Below are positions 7,982 through 17,118 of a stretch of 64,000 nt of DNA, in pieces. Under the pieces are notes generated by a model. The model ran no database searches. It had not been told where the DNA came from and saw nothing but the letters and a program-made list of their open reading frames with translations. The DNA lies in NCBI RefSeq assembly GCF_023156535.1, contig NZ_JALNMH010000011.1, forward strand, positions 156,317 to 220,316. The letters run 5' to 3'. Source of the DNA: Pseudomarimonas salicorniae (lineage in GTDB: Bacteria > Pseudomonadota > Gammaproteobacteria > Xanthomonadales > Xanthomonadaceae). A program made the translations under genes and the position numbers. Every line of letters starts with the position of its first letter. The stretch's first letter is position 1.

Positions 7982-9361
7982 ATGCCAGCGAAACCCAACA
8001 TCGCCCTGGTCGGTCTTCTGGGCCTCGCCCCGGTCGCCGCCGAGGCAGAGACCTACCAGGTCGGTCCGACGCGCGGCCATACCAGTCTGACCTCGCTGTT
8101 CAACGCGGTGGACCTGGGGCCCGGGGACATCGTCGAGGTCGACGGAGACGGTGCGCGCTACCCCGGAGGCATCGTGATGCCCGAGGCGGATGGCGGCGCA
8201 CCCGGCAATCCGGTGGTCCTTCGCGGCCTGCGCAGCGGGGGGCAGAGGCCGATCATCGAGGGCGGCTTCAACAGCATCGAGCTGCGCGCCCACCACGTGG
8301 TGTTCGAGGGCTTCGAGATCACCGGGACCACCTCGCCGGTCAGCACCTTCCGCTGCTTCTTCCATCACAGCCACGATGTGGTGATCCGCGATGCACGTAT
8401 CCACGGCTGCCCGCAGCATGGGGTCCTCGGCGCCGACCAGGGCTCGGGGTCGCTGACCATCGAGTACAGCGAGATCTGGGACGCCGGGTCCGGCGACCGG
8501 AACCACACGATCTACATGGCCACCGACGAGGTCGCCTTTCCCGGCAGCGTGTTCCGTCTGCAGCACAGCTACGTGCACAGCGCCAATGGCGGCAACCTGA
8601 TCAAGTCACGCGCCGAGCGCAACGAGATCTACCACAACTGGCTGGAGGGCGGCTTCTACCACGAGCTCGAGCTGATCGGTCCCGACCCGGGCGGTGCGCC
8701 GGCCGGCTGGAGCGAAGCCCTGGTCCGCGAGGATTCCGACATCGTCGGCAATGTCATCGTCCACACTGCCGAGTTCTCATCCATCCTGCGCTTCGGCGGC
8801 GACGGCACGGGACAGAGCCGGGGCCGCTACCGCTTCGTCCACAACACCGTGGTCAGGCGCCACCCCAATAACGATACCCCGACCGTGTTCCGGCTGTTCC
8901 ACGGCATCGAGTCGCTGGCCGCTCATAACAACGTATTCCACCGCGAGGGCGGCTCCGGACTGCGGATCGTGCGCGAGGTCGAGGCAGACTGGAGCTTCGG
9001 CTCGCGCATCATCGGCCGCAACAACCACGTCGACGCAGGTTCGACCTTCTTGCCCGCGGGGTTCACCGGCACGGTGGTCGGGGCCGATCCGGGCTTCACG
9101 GCGGCCGCGGCTTCCGACCTCGTTCCCACGCTGGACAGCCCGTTGCGCGATGCGGCCAACGCCGACACCCAGGGGCCGGCGGACTACGCGGTCGCCGGGT
9201 CGCTGGCTGTGCCGACGTTCCAGCCGCAGCGTCAGGCTCCGGCGCCGGGCGGCGCACTCACGCGAGTGACGGCTTTCTTGGCCGCCGATATCGGCGCGAT
9301 GGAGCGGGCTGATCCCGGGCGGATCTTCGGCAGCGGGTTCGAGACCGGCGAGGCGCCCTGA
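7982..9361 (+). CDS. Exported right-handed beta-helix protein with C-terminal GSGFE motif
   Basis: The 459-residue protein starts at ATG 7982 with AAGGAGG ten bases upstream. The signal peptide is MPAKPNIALVGLLGLAPVAA. The mature protein has parallel beta-helix features, with short repeated coils of the type HHVVFEGFEITG, HDVVIRDARIHG and IEYSEIWDAG, like pectate-lyase/carbohydrate-binding helices. No polysaccharide-lyase catalytic site can be assigned with certainty. The protein ends RIFGSGFETGEAP, a short tail shared in form with other exported proteins of this window. It probably acts outside the cell or on the surface. A DUF2784 gene follows three bases downstream. Confidence 0.8.
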   Translation: MPAKPNIALVGLLGLAPVAAEAETYQVGPTRGHTSLTSLFNAVDLGPGDIVEVDGDGARYPGGIVMPEADGGAPGNPVVLRGLRSGGQRPIIEGGFNSIELRAHHVVFEGFEITGTTSPVSTFRCFFHHSHDVVIRDARIHGCPQHGVLGADQGSGSLTIEYSEIWDAGSGDRNHTIYMATDEVAFPGSVFRLQHSYVHSANGGNLIKSRAERNEIYHNWLEGGFYHELELIGPDPGGAPAGWSEALVREDSDIVGNVIVHTAEFSSILRFGGDGTGQSRGRYRFVHNTVVRRHPNNDTPTVFRLFHGIESLAAHNNVFHREGGSGLRIVREVEADWSFGSRIIGRNNHVDAGSTFLPAGFTGTVVGADPGFTAAAASDLVPTLDSPLRDAANADTQGPADYAVAGSLAVPTFQPQRQAPAPGGALTRVTAFLAADIGAMERADPGRIFGSGFETGEAP

Positions 9362-9364
9362 TCC

Positions 9365-9787
9365 GTGCAGCCCGTCCACTTCGCGCTCGCCGCCGACGCC
9401 GTGCTCGCCCTCCATGTCGCGCTGGTGCTTTTCGTGATCACGGTGCCCCTGCTGCTGCCGGTCGGCTTGCGGCTGGGCTGGCGCTGGGCGCGGAGGCGGC
9501 GCGTGCGCATCGCGCATCTGCTCGTGCTTGGCATCGTCGTGCTGGAGGCCTGGGCCGGCTGGCTCTGCCCACTCACCGACTGGGAGATGGCCCTGCGCGC
9601 CCGCGCCGGAGGCGTCACCTATGAGGGTGACTTCATTGCCCATTGGCTCGGCGAGCTGCTCTACGTGAGGGCGCCGCCCTGGGCCTTCAGCGTGGCCTAC
9701 AGCGCCTTCCTCGCCCTCGTGCTGTGGGTCAACCTGCGCCATCCGCCAGAGGGCGGCTGGCGCCGGAGAGGCGTCGGGCACGGCTAG
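9365..9787 (+). CDS. DUF2784 membrane protein
   Basis: The 140-residue protein starts at GTG 9365. It contains about four hydrophobic segments: ADAVLALHVALVLFVITVPLLL, VRIAHLLVLGIVVLEAWAGW, a weaker segment around WLGELLYV, and AFSVAYSAFLALVLWVNL. The diagnostic stretch is CPLTDWEMALRARAG followed by YEGDFIAHWLGELLY, as in the DUF2784 family of small inner-membrane proteins. Function is unknown. It lies three bases after the beta-helix gene and probably shares its transcript, although the family is usually found independently of such genes. Confidence 0.85.
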   Translation: MQPVHFALAADAVLALHVALVLFVITVPLLLPVGLRLGWRWARRRRVRIAHLLVLGIVVLEAWAGWLCPLTDWEMALRARAGGVTYEGDFIAHWLGELLYVRAPPWAFSVAYSAFLALVLWVNLRHPPEGGWRRRGVGHG

Positions 9788-9928
9788 GGCCGCTGGGCAG
9801 TGAATCGGGCAGGACGGGGCGCCGCGGTTCTGCTTCCTTCGCGCAGCCCGAGGAGTCCGGCCGTCTTGCAGGAGCGGAGGTGGCCGCGACCGAAGCGTTT
9901 CAGGTGCTCCGCCGCGTTCGGCGGCCGT

Positions 9929-10020
9929 GTGGGAGTGGGCTTGCCCGCGACCGCGGCGCTTCAGGTCACCGCGGTGATCGGATAGACGGAGACCCCGCGG
10001 TCATGCCCGAGGACGCTCCC
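9929..10020. repeat. REP-like inverted pair (R2 family) in a 310-bp gap
   Basis: GTGGGAGTGGGCTTGCCCGC at 9929 is mirrored by the complement of CCGCGGTCATGCCCGAGGAC ending at 10020, giving two facing stem-loops each followed by GACCGCGG. It is the most divergent copy of the R2 palindrome seen at 21741, 37072 and 52938. The rest of the gap 9788-10097 has no convincing gene; a degenerate terminator role between the convergent neighbours is possible. Confidence 0.7.
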
Positions 10021-10097
10021 GGAAGGGCTTCGATGCGCTTCGCGGTCGTGGGGCGCAGTGCAGCACGCTGCGCTGTTCGAGGCGCGGCGCCTTGCCC

Positions 10098-10613
10098 TTA
10101 ACGCAGCGATTCGACGCCGTCGCGGAACAGGAAGTCCTTGGGTGGCTCGGAGGCCTCGTTGGGGTCCTTCCCCGGTGCGCCCTGTGCGATCCAGTCATAG
10201 ATCAGGGCCTGCTGGGCAAAGCTTAGCGGCACGCCGGCAAAGCCCGGTGCACTGGCCGGCATGCGCGTTCCGCCGGAGGGCGGCGAGTCGCAGTTGACCT
10301 TCTGGAAAAGCACGCTGCCCTGTGGATCGCCGGGCAGGACGTAGATCCCGACGATCTTGTGGACTGCATCGATGCCCTGGTCCGTCAGGTCGAGGTTACC
10401 GTCCATCTGGCCCATGTTGTGGCAGCTGGTGCAGCGGCCCTCTGCCGAGATCGACTCGTTGATGATCGGCTTGATGTCGGTCTGCCAATCAACATTGAAG
10501 TTGATCGGCTCTCCGGACAGGTCCTCGCAGCCCGCCGGCCAGGCGGCACGGGCAGCGGGGGCGGCGAGCAGCGCGACGGCCAGGCCGACCATGGCGGCGA
10601 GCCTAGATCCCAT
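10098..10613 (-). CDS. Periplasmic monohaem cytochrome c-like protein
   Basis: The 171-residue protein has signal peptide MGSRLAAMVGLAVALLAAPAARA. A single haem site, CTSCH (around residue 62), follows DIKPIINESISAEGR, and a candidate distal ligand lies in GGTRMPASAPG. This layout resembles small c-type cytochrome domains associated with DUF1501/DUF1800 proteins. The C-terminus FLFRDGVESLR matches the short exported-protein tail motif of the region. The start ATG lies inside the end of the DUF1501 gene (11-bp overlap), indicating translational coupling. The haem partner and electron donor are unknown. Confidence 0.8.
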   Translation of the reverse strand: MGSRLAAMVGLAVALLAAPAARAAWPAGCEDLSGEPINFNVDWQTDIKPIINESISAEGRCTSCHNMGQMDGNLDLTDQGIDAVHKIVGIYVLPGDPQGSVLFQKVNCDSPPSGGTRMPASAPGFAGVPLSFAQQALIYDWIAQGAPGKDPNEASEPPKDFLFRDGVESLR

Positions 10614-12213
10614 TCATCAGCCCCGGGATGGTGCGACTGAAGTGGGCGAAGGTCGGGGTCGCCGCGGCATTGGCGTAGGGACCGCTGGCGAAATTGTCGA
10701 TATTGGCGAAGATCGAGGGCAGGTCGCTGTCGGCCACGCCCATCCAGCGGGCAAGGGTGGCGCCGAGCTGGTCGACCGCCGTCGTCGGCAGGAACTGCCC
10801 ACGGGAGAAGCACTCACCCTGGGTCGGGTCACTGCCGGCCACGGGATTGGTCAGCGAGTTGTTCAAGGCGATGCTCGGGTAGCGGCCGTAGATACCGCCA
10901 TTGACGGCGCCGCCCACGGCGAACTGCACGCCGCCCCAGGCATGGTCGCTGCCGTTGCCGTTGGAGTTGATCGTGCGCCCGAACTCCGAAGCGCTGAACA
11001 GGGTGACGTTGTTGGCCTGGCCGATCGCCTGCATCGAGCGGAAGAAGGCGTTGACCGCCTGCGAGACCACCTGCAGCCGACCGTGGTGGCCGGTTGCGCC
11101 GATCGAGCTGATCTGGTTGTCGTGGGTATCCCAGCCGCCGATGCTGACGAAGAACACCTGGCGATTTGCATTGATCGGATTGGCCAGACTGGCGTCGGTG
11201 CTGACCTTGATCATCCGCGCGATCTGGCGCAGCTGCGAATACAGGTTGTTGCCGCTCAGGCCGTTGAACGGTGCGTTCACCGGGTCATCGGTGGCGATGG
11301 TGGCGAACGCCGGGTTGATCACGTCATTGGCCAGCTCGATCGAGCGGGTCACCAGTGAGCGGTACTCATCGGTGAACGGCTGCGGCGAAGCGGCTTCCAG
11401 CAGCTCGTCGAGATAGGACTGACGTGCGGTCTGGAACTGGTTGGCGTTGCGGTTGCTGATGCCGTACTCGATCAGCGAAGCCGCCGGGCTGGTGCTGCTC
11501 GTCGACAGGGTGAAGGGGAACAGCGGCGTGCTGATGGTCGAGGTGCCATTGAGGAACCGCGTCTGCCCCGACAGGGTGATCACCGGAGGCAGGCCGCTCA
11601 TCTCCGAGGCCAGCTTCGAGGTGCGTCCGGCGACCATCCCGCCCCAGCCGCGCGTGGCCTGCAGGTTGTTGCCGCCCGTGTGCCACAGCGAGGTCTGGTC
11701 GTTGTGCGAGTAGAGCTGCGGCGGACGGCGGCGGGCGCCGCTGCCGGAGTAGGTGGCCCGGGTGATCGGCTCGACCAGGGATCCGATGTTGGGCAGGAAG
11801 GCCAGACGACCCTCGTTGTACAGCTGGGCGAGCTCGGGACAGAACGGATTCACGCCGTAGGCGTTGCCGTTGATGCCGATCGCGGCCGGCGTGGTCTGGT
11901 TGGCGATGAAGCCGGTGCCATTGGCAGCCGGCAGGGCGAGGCCGCTGGTATTGCCGGTGGCGTAGACGCCATTGCGGGCGTCGCGGTAGAGGTTCCAGGC
12001 ATTGCCGCCGCCCGGCATAAGCAGGTTCCAGCTGTCGTTGCCGCCGGCGAGGTAGAGGCACACCAGGGCCTTGTAGCCGGTGGCCGGCACCGACTGGGCA
12101 AGGGCGGAGGGGATCAGGCCGAGCTGCGGAAACAGCGCCTGGGCACCGCCGCAGGCGAGCACGCCGCAGCTGGCACGGAGGAAGTTGCGGCGCGAGGAAG
12201 CGTTGCGGGACAT
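10603..12213 (-). CDS. DUF1501 family Tat-exported protein
   Basis: The 536-residue protein starts at ATG 12213 behind AAGGAG. Its N-terminus carries a twin-arginine signal, SSRRNFLRASCGVLACGGAQ, so it is exported folded. The family signature is visible: YKALVCLYLAGGNDSWNLL, VFFVSIGGWDTHDNQ with the metal-type aspartate and histidine, LFSASEFGRTINSNGNGSDH and WGGVQFAVGGAV. DUF1501 proteins resemble the alkaline phosphatase/sulfatase fold and typically sit next to DUF1800 proteins; biochemical function is not established. It is the middle gene of DUF1800 - DUF1501 - cytochrome c. Confidence 0.9.
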   Translation of the reverse strand: MSRNASSRRNFLRASCGVLACGGAQALFPQLGLIPSALAQSVPATGYKALVCLYLAGGNDSWNLLMPGGGNAWNLYRDARNGVYATGNTSGLALPAANGTGFIANQTTPAAIGINGNAYGVNPFCPELAQLYNEGRLAFLPNIGSLVEPITRATYSGSGARRRPPQLYSHNDQTSLWHTGGNNLQATRGWGGMVAGRTSKLASEMSGLPPVITLSGQTRFLNGTSTISTPLFPFTLSTSSTSPAASLIEYGISNRNANQFQTARQSYLDELLEAASPQPFTDEYRSLVTRSIELANDVINPAFATIATDDPVNAPFNGLSGNNLYSQLRQIARMIKVSTDASLANPINANRQVFFVSIGGWDTHDNQISSIGATGHHGRLQVVSQAVNAFFRSMQAIGQANNVTLFSASEFGRTINSNGNGSDHAWGGVQFAVGGAVNGGIYGRYPSIALNNSLTNPVAGSDPTQGECFSRGQFLPTTAVDQLGATLARWMGVADSDLPSIFANIDNFASGPYANAAATPTFAHFSRTIPGLMNGI

Positions 12214-12223
12214 GTCGGGCTCC

Positions 12224-14509
12224 TTAGCGCTGGGTGGCGAAGTCGGGCGAGACCGACACGAGGTGCAGCAGGTAGAGGATTTCGCGGCGGCGCGCGTCCT
12301 GCGGATTCGACTCCCCCATGCTGCCGGTGATGCCCAGCTGCAGGAAGCGCAGCAGGGTGCCCTTCATGCCGGTGTTTGCGGCGCTGGCAGGGTTGTTCAC
12401 GTCACCCAGGGTGCCGCTCATGGTGCCGCCGAACAGGCGCACGTCGAGGGCGTCGATCAGTTGGGCATCCTGGCTGGCGCTGCAGGTTGTGCCGCAGTTC
12501 GCGCCGGGCAGGGCGTCCAGCACCGCGGCGGGGAAGTAGGCGTTCCCGGTCGGCACCGAGGTCATGCGGCTGTGGCAGTTGTTGCCCCAGCCGGCGCAGA
12601 TCTGCGTGTACAGGTCGTTGGCAGTCAGCACGGCCGAGGCCTCGTTGATGATCTGCAGCTCGGGTGTGAACAGCTTGTCGTCCGCCGCGCGGCTGGCGTT
12701 GACGCCCGGGTCCTGATAGTCCGGCTCATAGAAGTTGAACACCGTCGGCGCGCCGAGCGGGCGCTGCAGATAGGCGCACTGCGGCCAGCTGCCGCTGTTG
12801 CAGCCGTTGGCGAAACGGGCCCAGCGGCGGTAGCCGTCGGAGCGGGTGTCGCCGGACACCGCACCCAGGCTGCGCCAGATCTGGATCAGCTTGAGCAGCG
12901 GCTCGCGCGGCTTGCCGCGCTCCAGCGCCTGCGCGGTGTCGGCAACCGGCTCGCGGGCTTCGGCGTCGAACAGCACCGCGCGGACCACGGCGGCCAGGTC
13001 GCCGCGGGTGCCGCTGCCGTTGTTGGCGAACACGTTGGCGACGCGCTCGATGTACCCGGGCGAGGGGTTGGAGCTGACCAGGCGCTGGATCATGTGGCGG
13101 GCGACCATGGTCGCCGTGTTCGGCTCGTGGAACAACAGGTCGATCGCCGCGTCGAGGCTGTTGTCGCAGTAGCTGAGGCAGGCAGCCTTCTGGTCGGCCG
13201 GCGAGTTGGTGTTCAGGCCATCGCAGTTGATATCGCTGCGTGACTGGCCCGGGCCGACCTCGTTGTAGGTCAGCATCGGCGTTCCGCCCAGCTCGAGCAC
13301 CTTGGTGCGACCAGGAGTACCCCCGGGGATGCTCTGCCCATTCGCGGTGTCCAGTTCGACCGTGGCGCCGACCGGGTTCTCGCCGGCGGTCCCGGGCAGC
13401 TGGAAGCCGATGCGGTCGCGACCGGTGTCGTGGTAGCGCGGGTAGCAGATCATCGGCTCGTAGCGGTCCGGGTGGACCAGACCACTCTCGCCGTTGATCG
13501 ACAGCGAGCCCGGCGTGCTGAAGAAATTGCCGTTCTGGAAGCTGCAATCGGTGCCGGTGCAGTTGCAATTGCGCGGAATCAGATTGCCGGCCACGATCCG
13601 GTTGCCCGAGCAGGCGTAGGACAGACCGGTCATCACCCGCGACAGGGTGGTGATGGTGTTCTGGTCGTAGGTGACCTGCGGGCTGCTCGCGTTCGGGAAC
13701 GGCGAGAAGTCGGCGTTGCGCTCGATCAGGCCGATGGTGAACAGCTGCATCACCTCGCGGGCGAAGTTCTCGTCCGGCGCCACCAGGCCGCCGCTGGGCA
13801 GCACATAGGCGGCGATCCGCGGCGGCAGAGCACCATTGTTGGTCGCATCGCTGCTGGTGCAGCTGTGATAGGGCGGGTTGCTGCCGAGCCGGTTGTCGAT
13901 CGGGCTGCGCTGGTCATAGCAGCGCGGTTCGATCTCGAACTTGCGGTTGCGCAGATGGGTCAGATACCGGCCCATCATCGGCGAGCGGAGCGTCTGTGAG
14001 AGCAGGGTGCGGAAGTTGCCGAAGGCGTTGCGCACGAGCAGGTCGTTCCACTCGGCCATCATGATCGGCTCGCCGCTGAGGCCGCCGTCCTGGTCGGAGA
14101 CCACGATCATCTGGCCAAGCGCCCAGGCGACCTTCTGCCGCAGCTGGTCGGGCGCGGTCACCGCGGTGTCGACCCAGCGGTGCACGCGATGCGTCTGCGA
14201 CAGGTCGCTGCCCGAATTGTTCTCGGCGGCAGTAATCGACTCGAGGAAGGGGCGGGCCAGGGTCTGCGGCAGGGCGATCTGCTGGTTGACCCAGCTCACC
14301 GTGCCCGAGGACTTGAGCTGGCTGATCGTCTGCGGCGTGGCGCCGAAGGTCGCCTGGTTGAGGAAGCGGGCCGCTTCCGCGTCGCTGGCAGGGATCGAGT
14401 AGGGCTGCTCGAAGTTGTCGCGGAAGATGCTCTGCGCCGCCGTATCGGTGGCCGCGGTGGAGCCCAGGACGGCGGCTGCCGCCAGGACCCAACGGGTAAT
14501 GCTCTGCAT
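12224..14509 (-). CDS. DUF1800 family exported protein
   Basis: The 761-residue protein starts at ATG 14509. The signal peptide MQSITRWVLAAAAVLGSTAA is followed by SIFRDNFEQPYS at the start of the mature chain. The family core begins DAEAARFLNQATFGATPQTI and continues with RQKVAWALGQMIVVSD, ENFAREVMQLFTIGLIERN, a long Cys-containing insert (CYPRYHDTGRDRIGF, CDGLNTNSPADQKAACL), and FHEPNTATMVARHMIQRLV. DUF1800 proteins are periplasmic or secreted and of unknown function. It is 10 bp upstream of the DUF1501 gene and heads the operon. Confidence 0.9.
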   Translation of the reverse strand: MQSITRWVLAAAAVLGSTAATDTAAQSIFRDNFEQPYSIPASDAEAARFLNQATFGATPQTISQLKSSGTVSWVNQQIALPQTLARPFLESITAAENNSGSDLSQTHRVHRWVDTAVTAPDQLRQKVAWALGQMIVVSDQDGGLSGEPIMMAEWNDLLVRNAFGNFRTLLSQTLRSPMMGRYLTHLRNRKFEIEPRCYDQRSPIDNRLGSNPPYHSCTSSDATNNGALPPRIAAYVLPSGGLVAPDENFAREVMQLFTIGLIERNADFSPFPNASSPQVTYDQNTITTLSRVMTGLSYACSGNRIVAGNLIPRNCNCTGTDCSFQNGNFFSTPGSLSINGESGLVHPDRYEPMICYPRYHDTGRDRIGFQLPGTAGENPVGATVELDTANGQSIPGGTPGRTKVLELGGTPMLTYNEVGPGQSRSDINCDGLNTNSPADQKAACLSYCDNSLDAAIDLLFHEPNTATMVARHMIQRLVSSNPSPGYIERVANVFANNGSGTRGDLAAVVRAVLFDAEAREPVADTAQALERGKPREPLLKLIQIWRSLGAVSGDTRSDGYRRWARFANGCNSGSWPQCAYLQRPLGAPTVFNFYEPDYQDPGVNASRAADDKLFTPELQIINEASAVLTANDLYTQICAGWGNNCHSRMTSVPTGNAYFPAAVLDALPGANCGTTCSASQDAQLIDALDVRLFGGTMSGTLGDVNNPASAANTGMKGTLLRFLQLGITGSMGESNPQDARRREILYLLHLVSVSPDFATQR

Positions 14510-14678
14510 GGGACACCCCAGGTGAAGGAGATCTTGCCCACGCGCCGAACGGGGCGGGCAGAGTGTGCTGGGGGTAAACCCGCAGGAACCGCGATGGCCA
14601 TCGCAGTTTGCAAGGTGGGGAGTAAAAATTTCTTACTTGCCGCCGAGCGGAATCGCGAGGGCGATGGAAGGCGGGGCT

Positions 14679-15704
14679 TCAGTACCAGGGCATCAGGCTG
14701 AGCCCGATGCCGAGGTAGGTCGCACGGTGGTTGTAGTCGATCAGGCTCTCGCCGTAACCCTCGAACAGCTGCAGGTGGCCGCGCAGGTTGCGGTAGAGCG
14801 GGAAGCTCCAGTCGAACTGCAGCGCCCCGCGCGAGCGCTCGCCGCCGCGCAGGCTGTGACGGACCAGCCAGGCCAGCTCGTGTGCACCGCGCTGGTGCAC
14901 GACCTGCAGCTCGGCGCGTCCGAGGAAGTCGTTGGCGTCCGGGTTGTCGTCGTCCCGGCTGCTTTCAGGCAGCCGGTACCAGGGTCGGAACACCACTGCC
15001 CAGCCCGGCTTCTCGATGGCCGCGGTGGCCACCAGCCGGTCCCAGCTGCGCGACAGCGGCAGGCTGCGTCCGTTCGACTGGTGCGCGTAGCCGATGCCCA
15101 GCATGCGGGCTCGCCAGCCGCCCAGCAGCGGTTCGTCAAAGCCAAAGATCAGGTCGATCTCGGGCTGGTAGTTGGTCTCTCGGAAGGGTCGCGAGACGTC
15201 CTCCTCGTACAGCTGCCAGCGCGAACTCTGTGTATAGCCGAACCACAGGTCGCCCTGACCGCCGACGAGGCCTTCCCATACCTTGGTCTTGAAGCTGACC
15301 TGGAACTTGTTCTCGAGCGAACGCAGGTCCAGCGACTCGTCCACCGTATTCGCCGGATTCGGGCTGTTCGGCCGATTGTTCGGTCGGTTGCTGAGGAATA
15401 CCGGCAGGATGTAGATCGGGCGGTGGGCGCGCAGATTGAAGATGCCCAGCTTGGATTCGGGGTCCAGCTCCCAGCGCCGGTCGAGCATGGAGTCGGGCGC
15501 GGCGGCGAGGTCGGGCTCGCTGCGGTAGAGATCCTCCACGCGACCCCCAGCGGCTCGCTCGCGCAGGTGACGCTCCGCGATCTGGTCATAGCAGGCCAGA
15601 CGCTCGGGGTCGGAGCCGATGGCCCGGCATCCCTCAAGGGTCTGGGAAGCAGCCGTCGAGGCCAGCAGGAGGCCCAACAGGCAAGGCAGGGCAAGCGATC
15701 TCAA
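14679..15704 (-). CDS. pldA: Outer membrane phospholipase A (OMPLA)
   Basis: The 341-residue protein has signal peptide MRSLALPCLLGLLLASTAAS. An N-terminal extension includes Cys residues (GCRAIGSDPERLACYDQIAERHL), and the OMPLA barrel starts at about residue 80. The active site GYAHQSNGRS holds the catalytic His (about 208) and Ser (about 210). The C-terminus GYGESLIDYNHRATYLGIGL matches the last strands of E. coli OMPLA. The third catalytic position, Asn in E. coli (RSWNRLY), is Asp here (RSWDRL, about residue 222), which would make a conventional Ser-His-Asp triad. Family function is Ca-dependent, dimerisation-activated hydrolysis of outer-membrane phospholipids. It is just downstream of tesA on the same strand. 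Confidence 0.92.
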   Translation of the reverse strand: MRSLALPCLLGLLLASTAASQTLEGCRAIGSDPERLACYDQIAERHLRERAAGGRVEDLYRSEPDLAAAPDSMLDRRWELDPESKLGIFNLRAHRPIYILPVFLSNRPNNRPNSPNPANTVDESLDLRSLENKFQVSFKTKVWEGLVGGQGDLWFGYTQSSRWQLYEEDVSRPFRETNYQPEIDLIFGFDEPLLGGWRARMLGIGYAHQSNGRSLPLSRSWDRLVATAAIEKPGWAVVFRPWYRLPESSRDDDNPDANDFLGRAELQVVHQRGAHELAWLVRHSLRGGERSRGALQFDWSFPLYRNLRGHLQLFEGYGESLIDYNHRATYLGIGLSLMPWY

Positions 15705-15731
15705 TTCGGTCGGTCCGGTGAAACGCCGGGC

Positions 15732-16379
15732 TCAGGGCCGGTCGGCGTCGAGCAGGGGTTCGAGAGTCTGCCACACGTGGTCGAGGATGATGGGCTGTGC
15801 CTCGGCATTCGGATGCAGCCGATCGGCCTGGAAATGGACCAGGCCACGGCTGATCGGTTCGAGCAGGAAGGGCAGCAGGGACACGTCCTGCTCGGTAGCC
15901 AGGCGACGGTACATGTCGATGAAGCCGCGCGTGTACTGTGGGCCGTAGTTGGGCGGGATCTGCATGCCCACCAGCAGCACCCGGGCGCCGGATTTCCGGC
16001 TGGCCTCGATCATCGAGCGCAGGTTGGCCTCGGCCAGTTCCAGGGGCAGGCCGCGCAGTCCGTCATTGGCGCCCAGCTCGATCAGCACCAGATCCGGCCG
16101 GTGCTGGCGCAGGGCATGGGCGATGCGCGAAGCCCCCCCCGAGGTGGTCTCGCCGCTGATGCTGGCATTGACCACCTCCCAGGCCGGCTGGCGCTCGGCC
16201 AGGCGCTCGCCCAGCATGGCCACCCAGCCCTGATCCTCCGATAGACCATAGGCCGCCGAGAGGGAATCGCCCATCACCAGCAGGGTAGGGCGGGGCGTGG
16301 CCTGGGCCGCCAGCGCGAGCAGCGTGAGGGCCGCCACCATGACGAATTGTTCAGTCGCTTTGCGCCAAGGTGATGGCAT
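15732..16379 (-). CDS. tesA: GDSL arylesterase / thioesterase I
   Basis: The open frame extends to 16637, but that part is antisense to ybbA. ATG 16379 gives 215 residues with an export signal (KATEQFVMVAALTLLALAAQA). All SGNH blocks are present: MGDSLSAAYGL (nucleophile Ser), SISGETTSGG, LIELGANDGLRG and DRLHPNAEAQ (Asp and His). E. coli TesA is a periplasmic esterase acting on acyl-CoA and aryl esters. Divergent placement 31 bp from ybbA and ybbP is the classic conserved neighbourhood of this gene and supports the call. Confidence 0.93.
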   Translation of the reverse strand: MPSPWRKATEQFVMVAALTLLALAAQATPRPTLLVMGDSLSAAYGLSEDQGWVAMLGERLAERQPAWEVVNASISGETTSGGASRIAHALRQHRPDLVLIELGANDGLRGLPLELAEANLRSMIEASRKSGARVLLVGMQIPPNYGPQYTRGFIDMYRRLATEQDVSLLPFLLEPISRGLVHFQADRLHPNAEAQPIILDHVWQTLEPLLDADRP

Positions 16380-16410
16380 CGTTGCAATTCCTCCTGCCGG
16401 TTGATCGCTT

Positions 16411-17118
16411 ATGTCCGCAAGTGTGGCCGAGCCCATGCGCTCGCAAGATGAAGCCCCCCTGATGCTCCGTGCCGAGGGGCTCGGCAAGACGGTCGCCCTG
16501 CCCAGCGGCCAACTGGTCATTCTGGACGATGTCTCGCTCGAGGTGCAGCGCGGTGAGGCGGTCGCAGTGGTCGGCGCTTCAGGTTCGGGCAAGTCGACCA
16601 TGCTCGCCCTGCTCGCCGGGTTGGACACGCCCAGCACCGGCAGCGTCTGGCTGGATGGTCAGCCGATTTCCCGGCTCGATGAGGATGGTAGGGCCAGGGT
16701 CCGAGCCGCCCGGGTCGGCTTCGTCTTCCAGTCGTTCCAGCTTCTGCCCTCGCTCAGCGCCGTGGAAAACGTGATGCTGCCGCTGGAACTGGCCGGACAC
16801 CGCCAGCCCGAACCCGAAGCGCGCCAGTTGCTGGTCCGCGTGGGCCTTGGAGATCGCCTGCACCACTATCCGCGGCAGCTGTCCGGCGGCGAGCAGCAGC
16901 GTGTGGCCCTGGCTCGCGCCTTCGCCTCGAAGCCGGCCCTGCTATTCGCCGACGAGCCGACCGGCAACCTCGACACCGAGACCGGCCGTCAGGTTGCCGA
17001 CCTGCTGTTCGAACTGAATCGTCAGCAGGGCACCACCCTGGTGCTGGTGACCCACGATGAGCGGCTTGCCGCGCGCTGCGGTCGGCAGATCCGCCTCGCC
17101 TCGGGCCGGCTTGCATGA
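16411..17118 (+). CDS. ybbA: ABC transporter ATP-binding protein, YbbA type
   Basis: The 235-residue ATPase has Walker [16 protein letters not shown]-loop [16 protein letters not shown], signature [14 protein letters not shown], Walker [13 protein letters not shown] and H-switch VLVTHD. It belongs to the MacB/LolD-like class with FtsX-type permeases. ATG 16411 was taken; ATG 16435 is a possible alternative. The last four bases overlap the permease gene (ATGA), so the two are co-translated. The substrate of YbbA-YbbP is not firmly known; the neighbourhood with tesA suggests lipid or cell-envelope handling. Confidence 0.93.
   Translation: MSASVAEPMRSQDEAPLMLRAEGLGKTVALPSGQLVILDDVSLEVQRGEAVAVVGASGSGKSTMLALLAGLDTPSTGSVWLDGQPISRLDEDGRARVRAARVGFVFQSFQLLPSLSAVENVMLPLELAGHRQPEPEARQLLVRVGLGDRLHHYPRQLSGGEQQRVALARAFASKPALLFADEPTGNLDTETGRQVADLLFELNRQQGTTLVLVTHDERLAARCGRQIRLASGRLA

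Noticed and set aside
16380..16637. N-terminal extension of tesA overlapping ybbA
   Set aside because: The extra 86 codons are antisense to a conserved ATPase; ATG 16379 gives a correct signal peptide.
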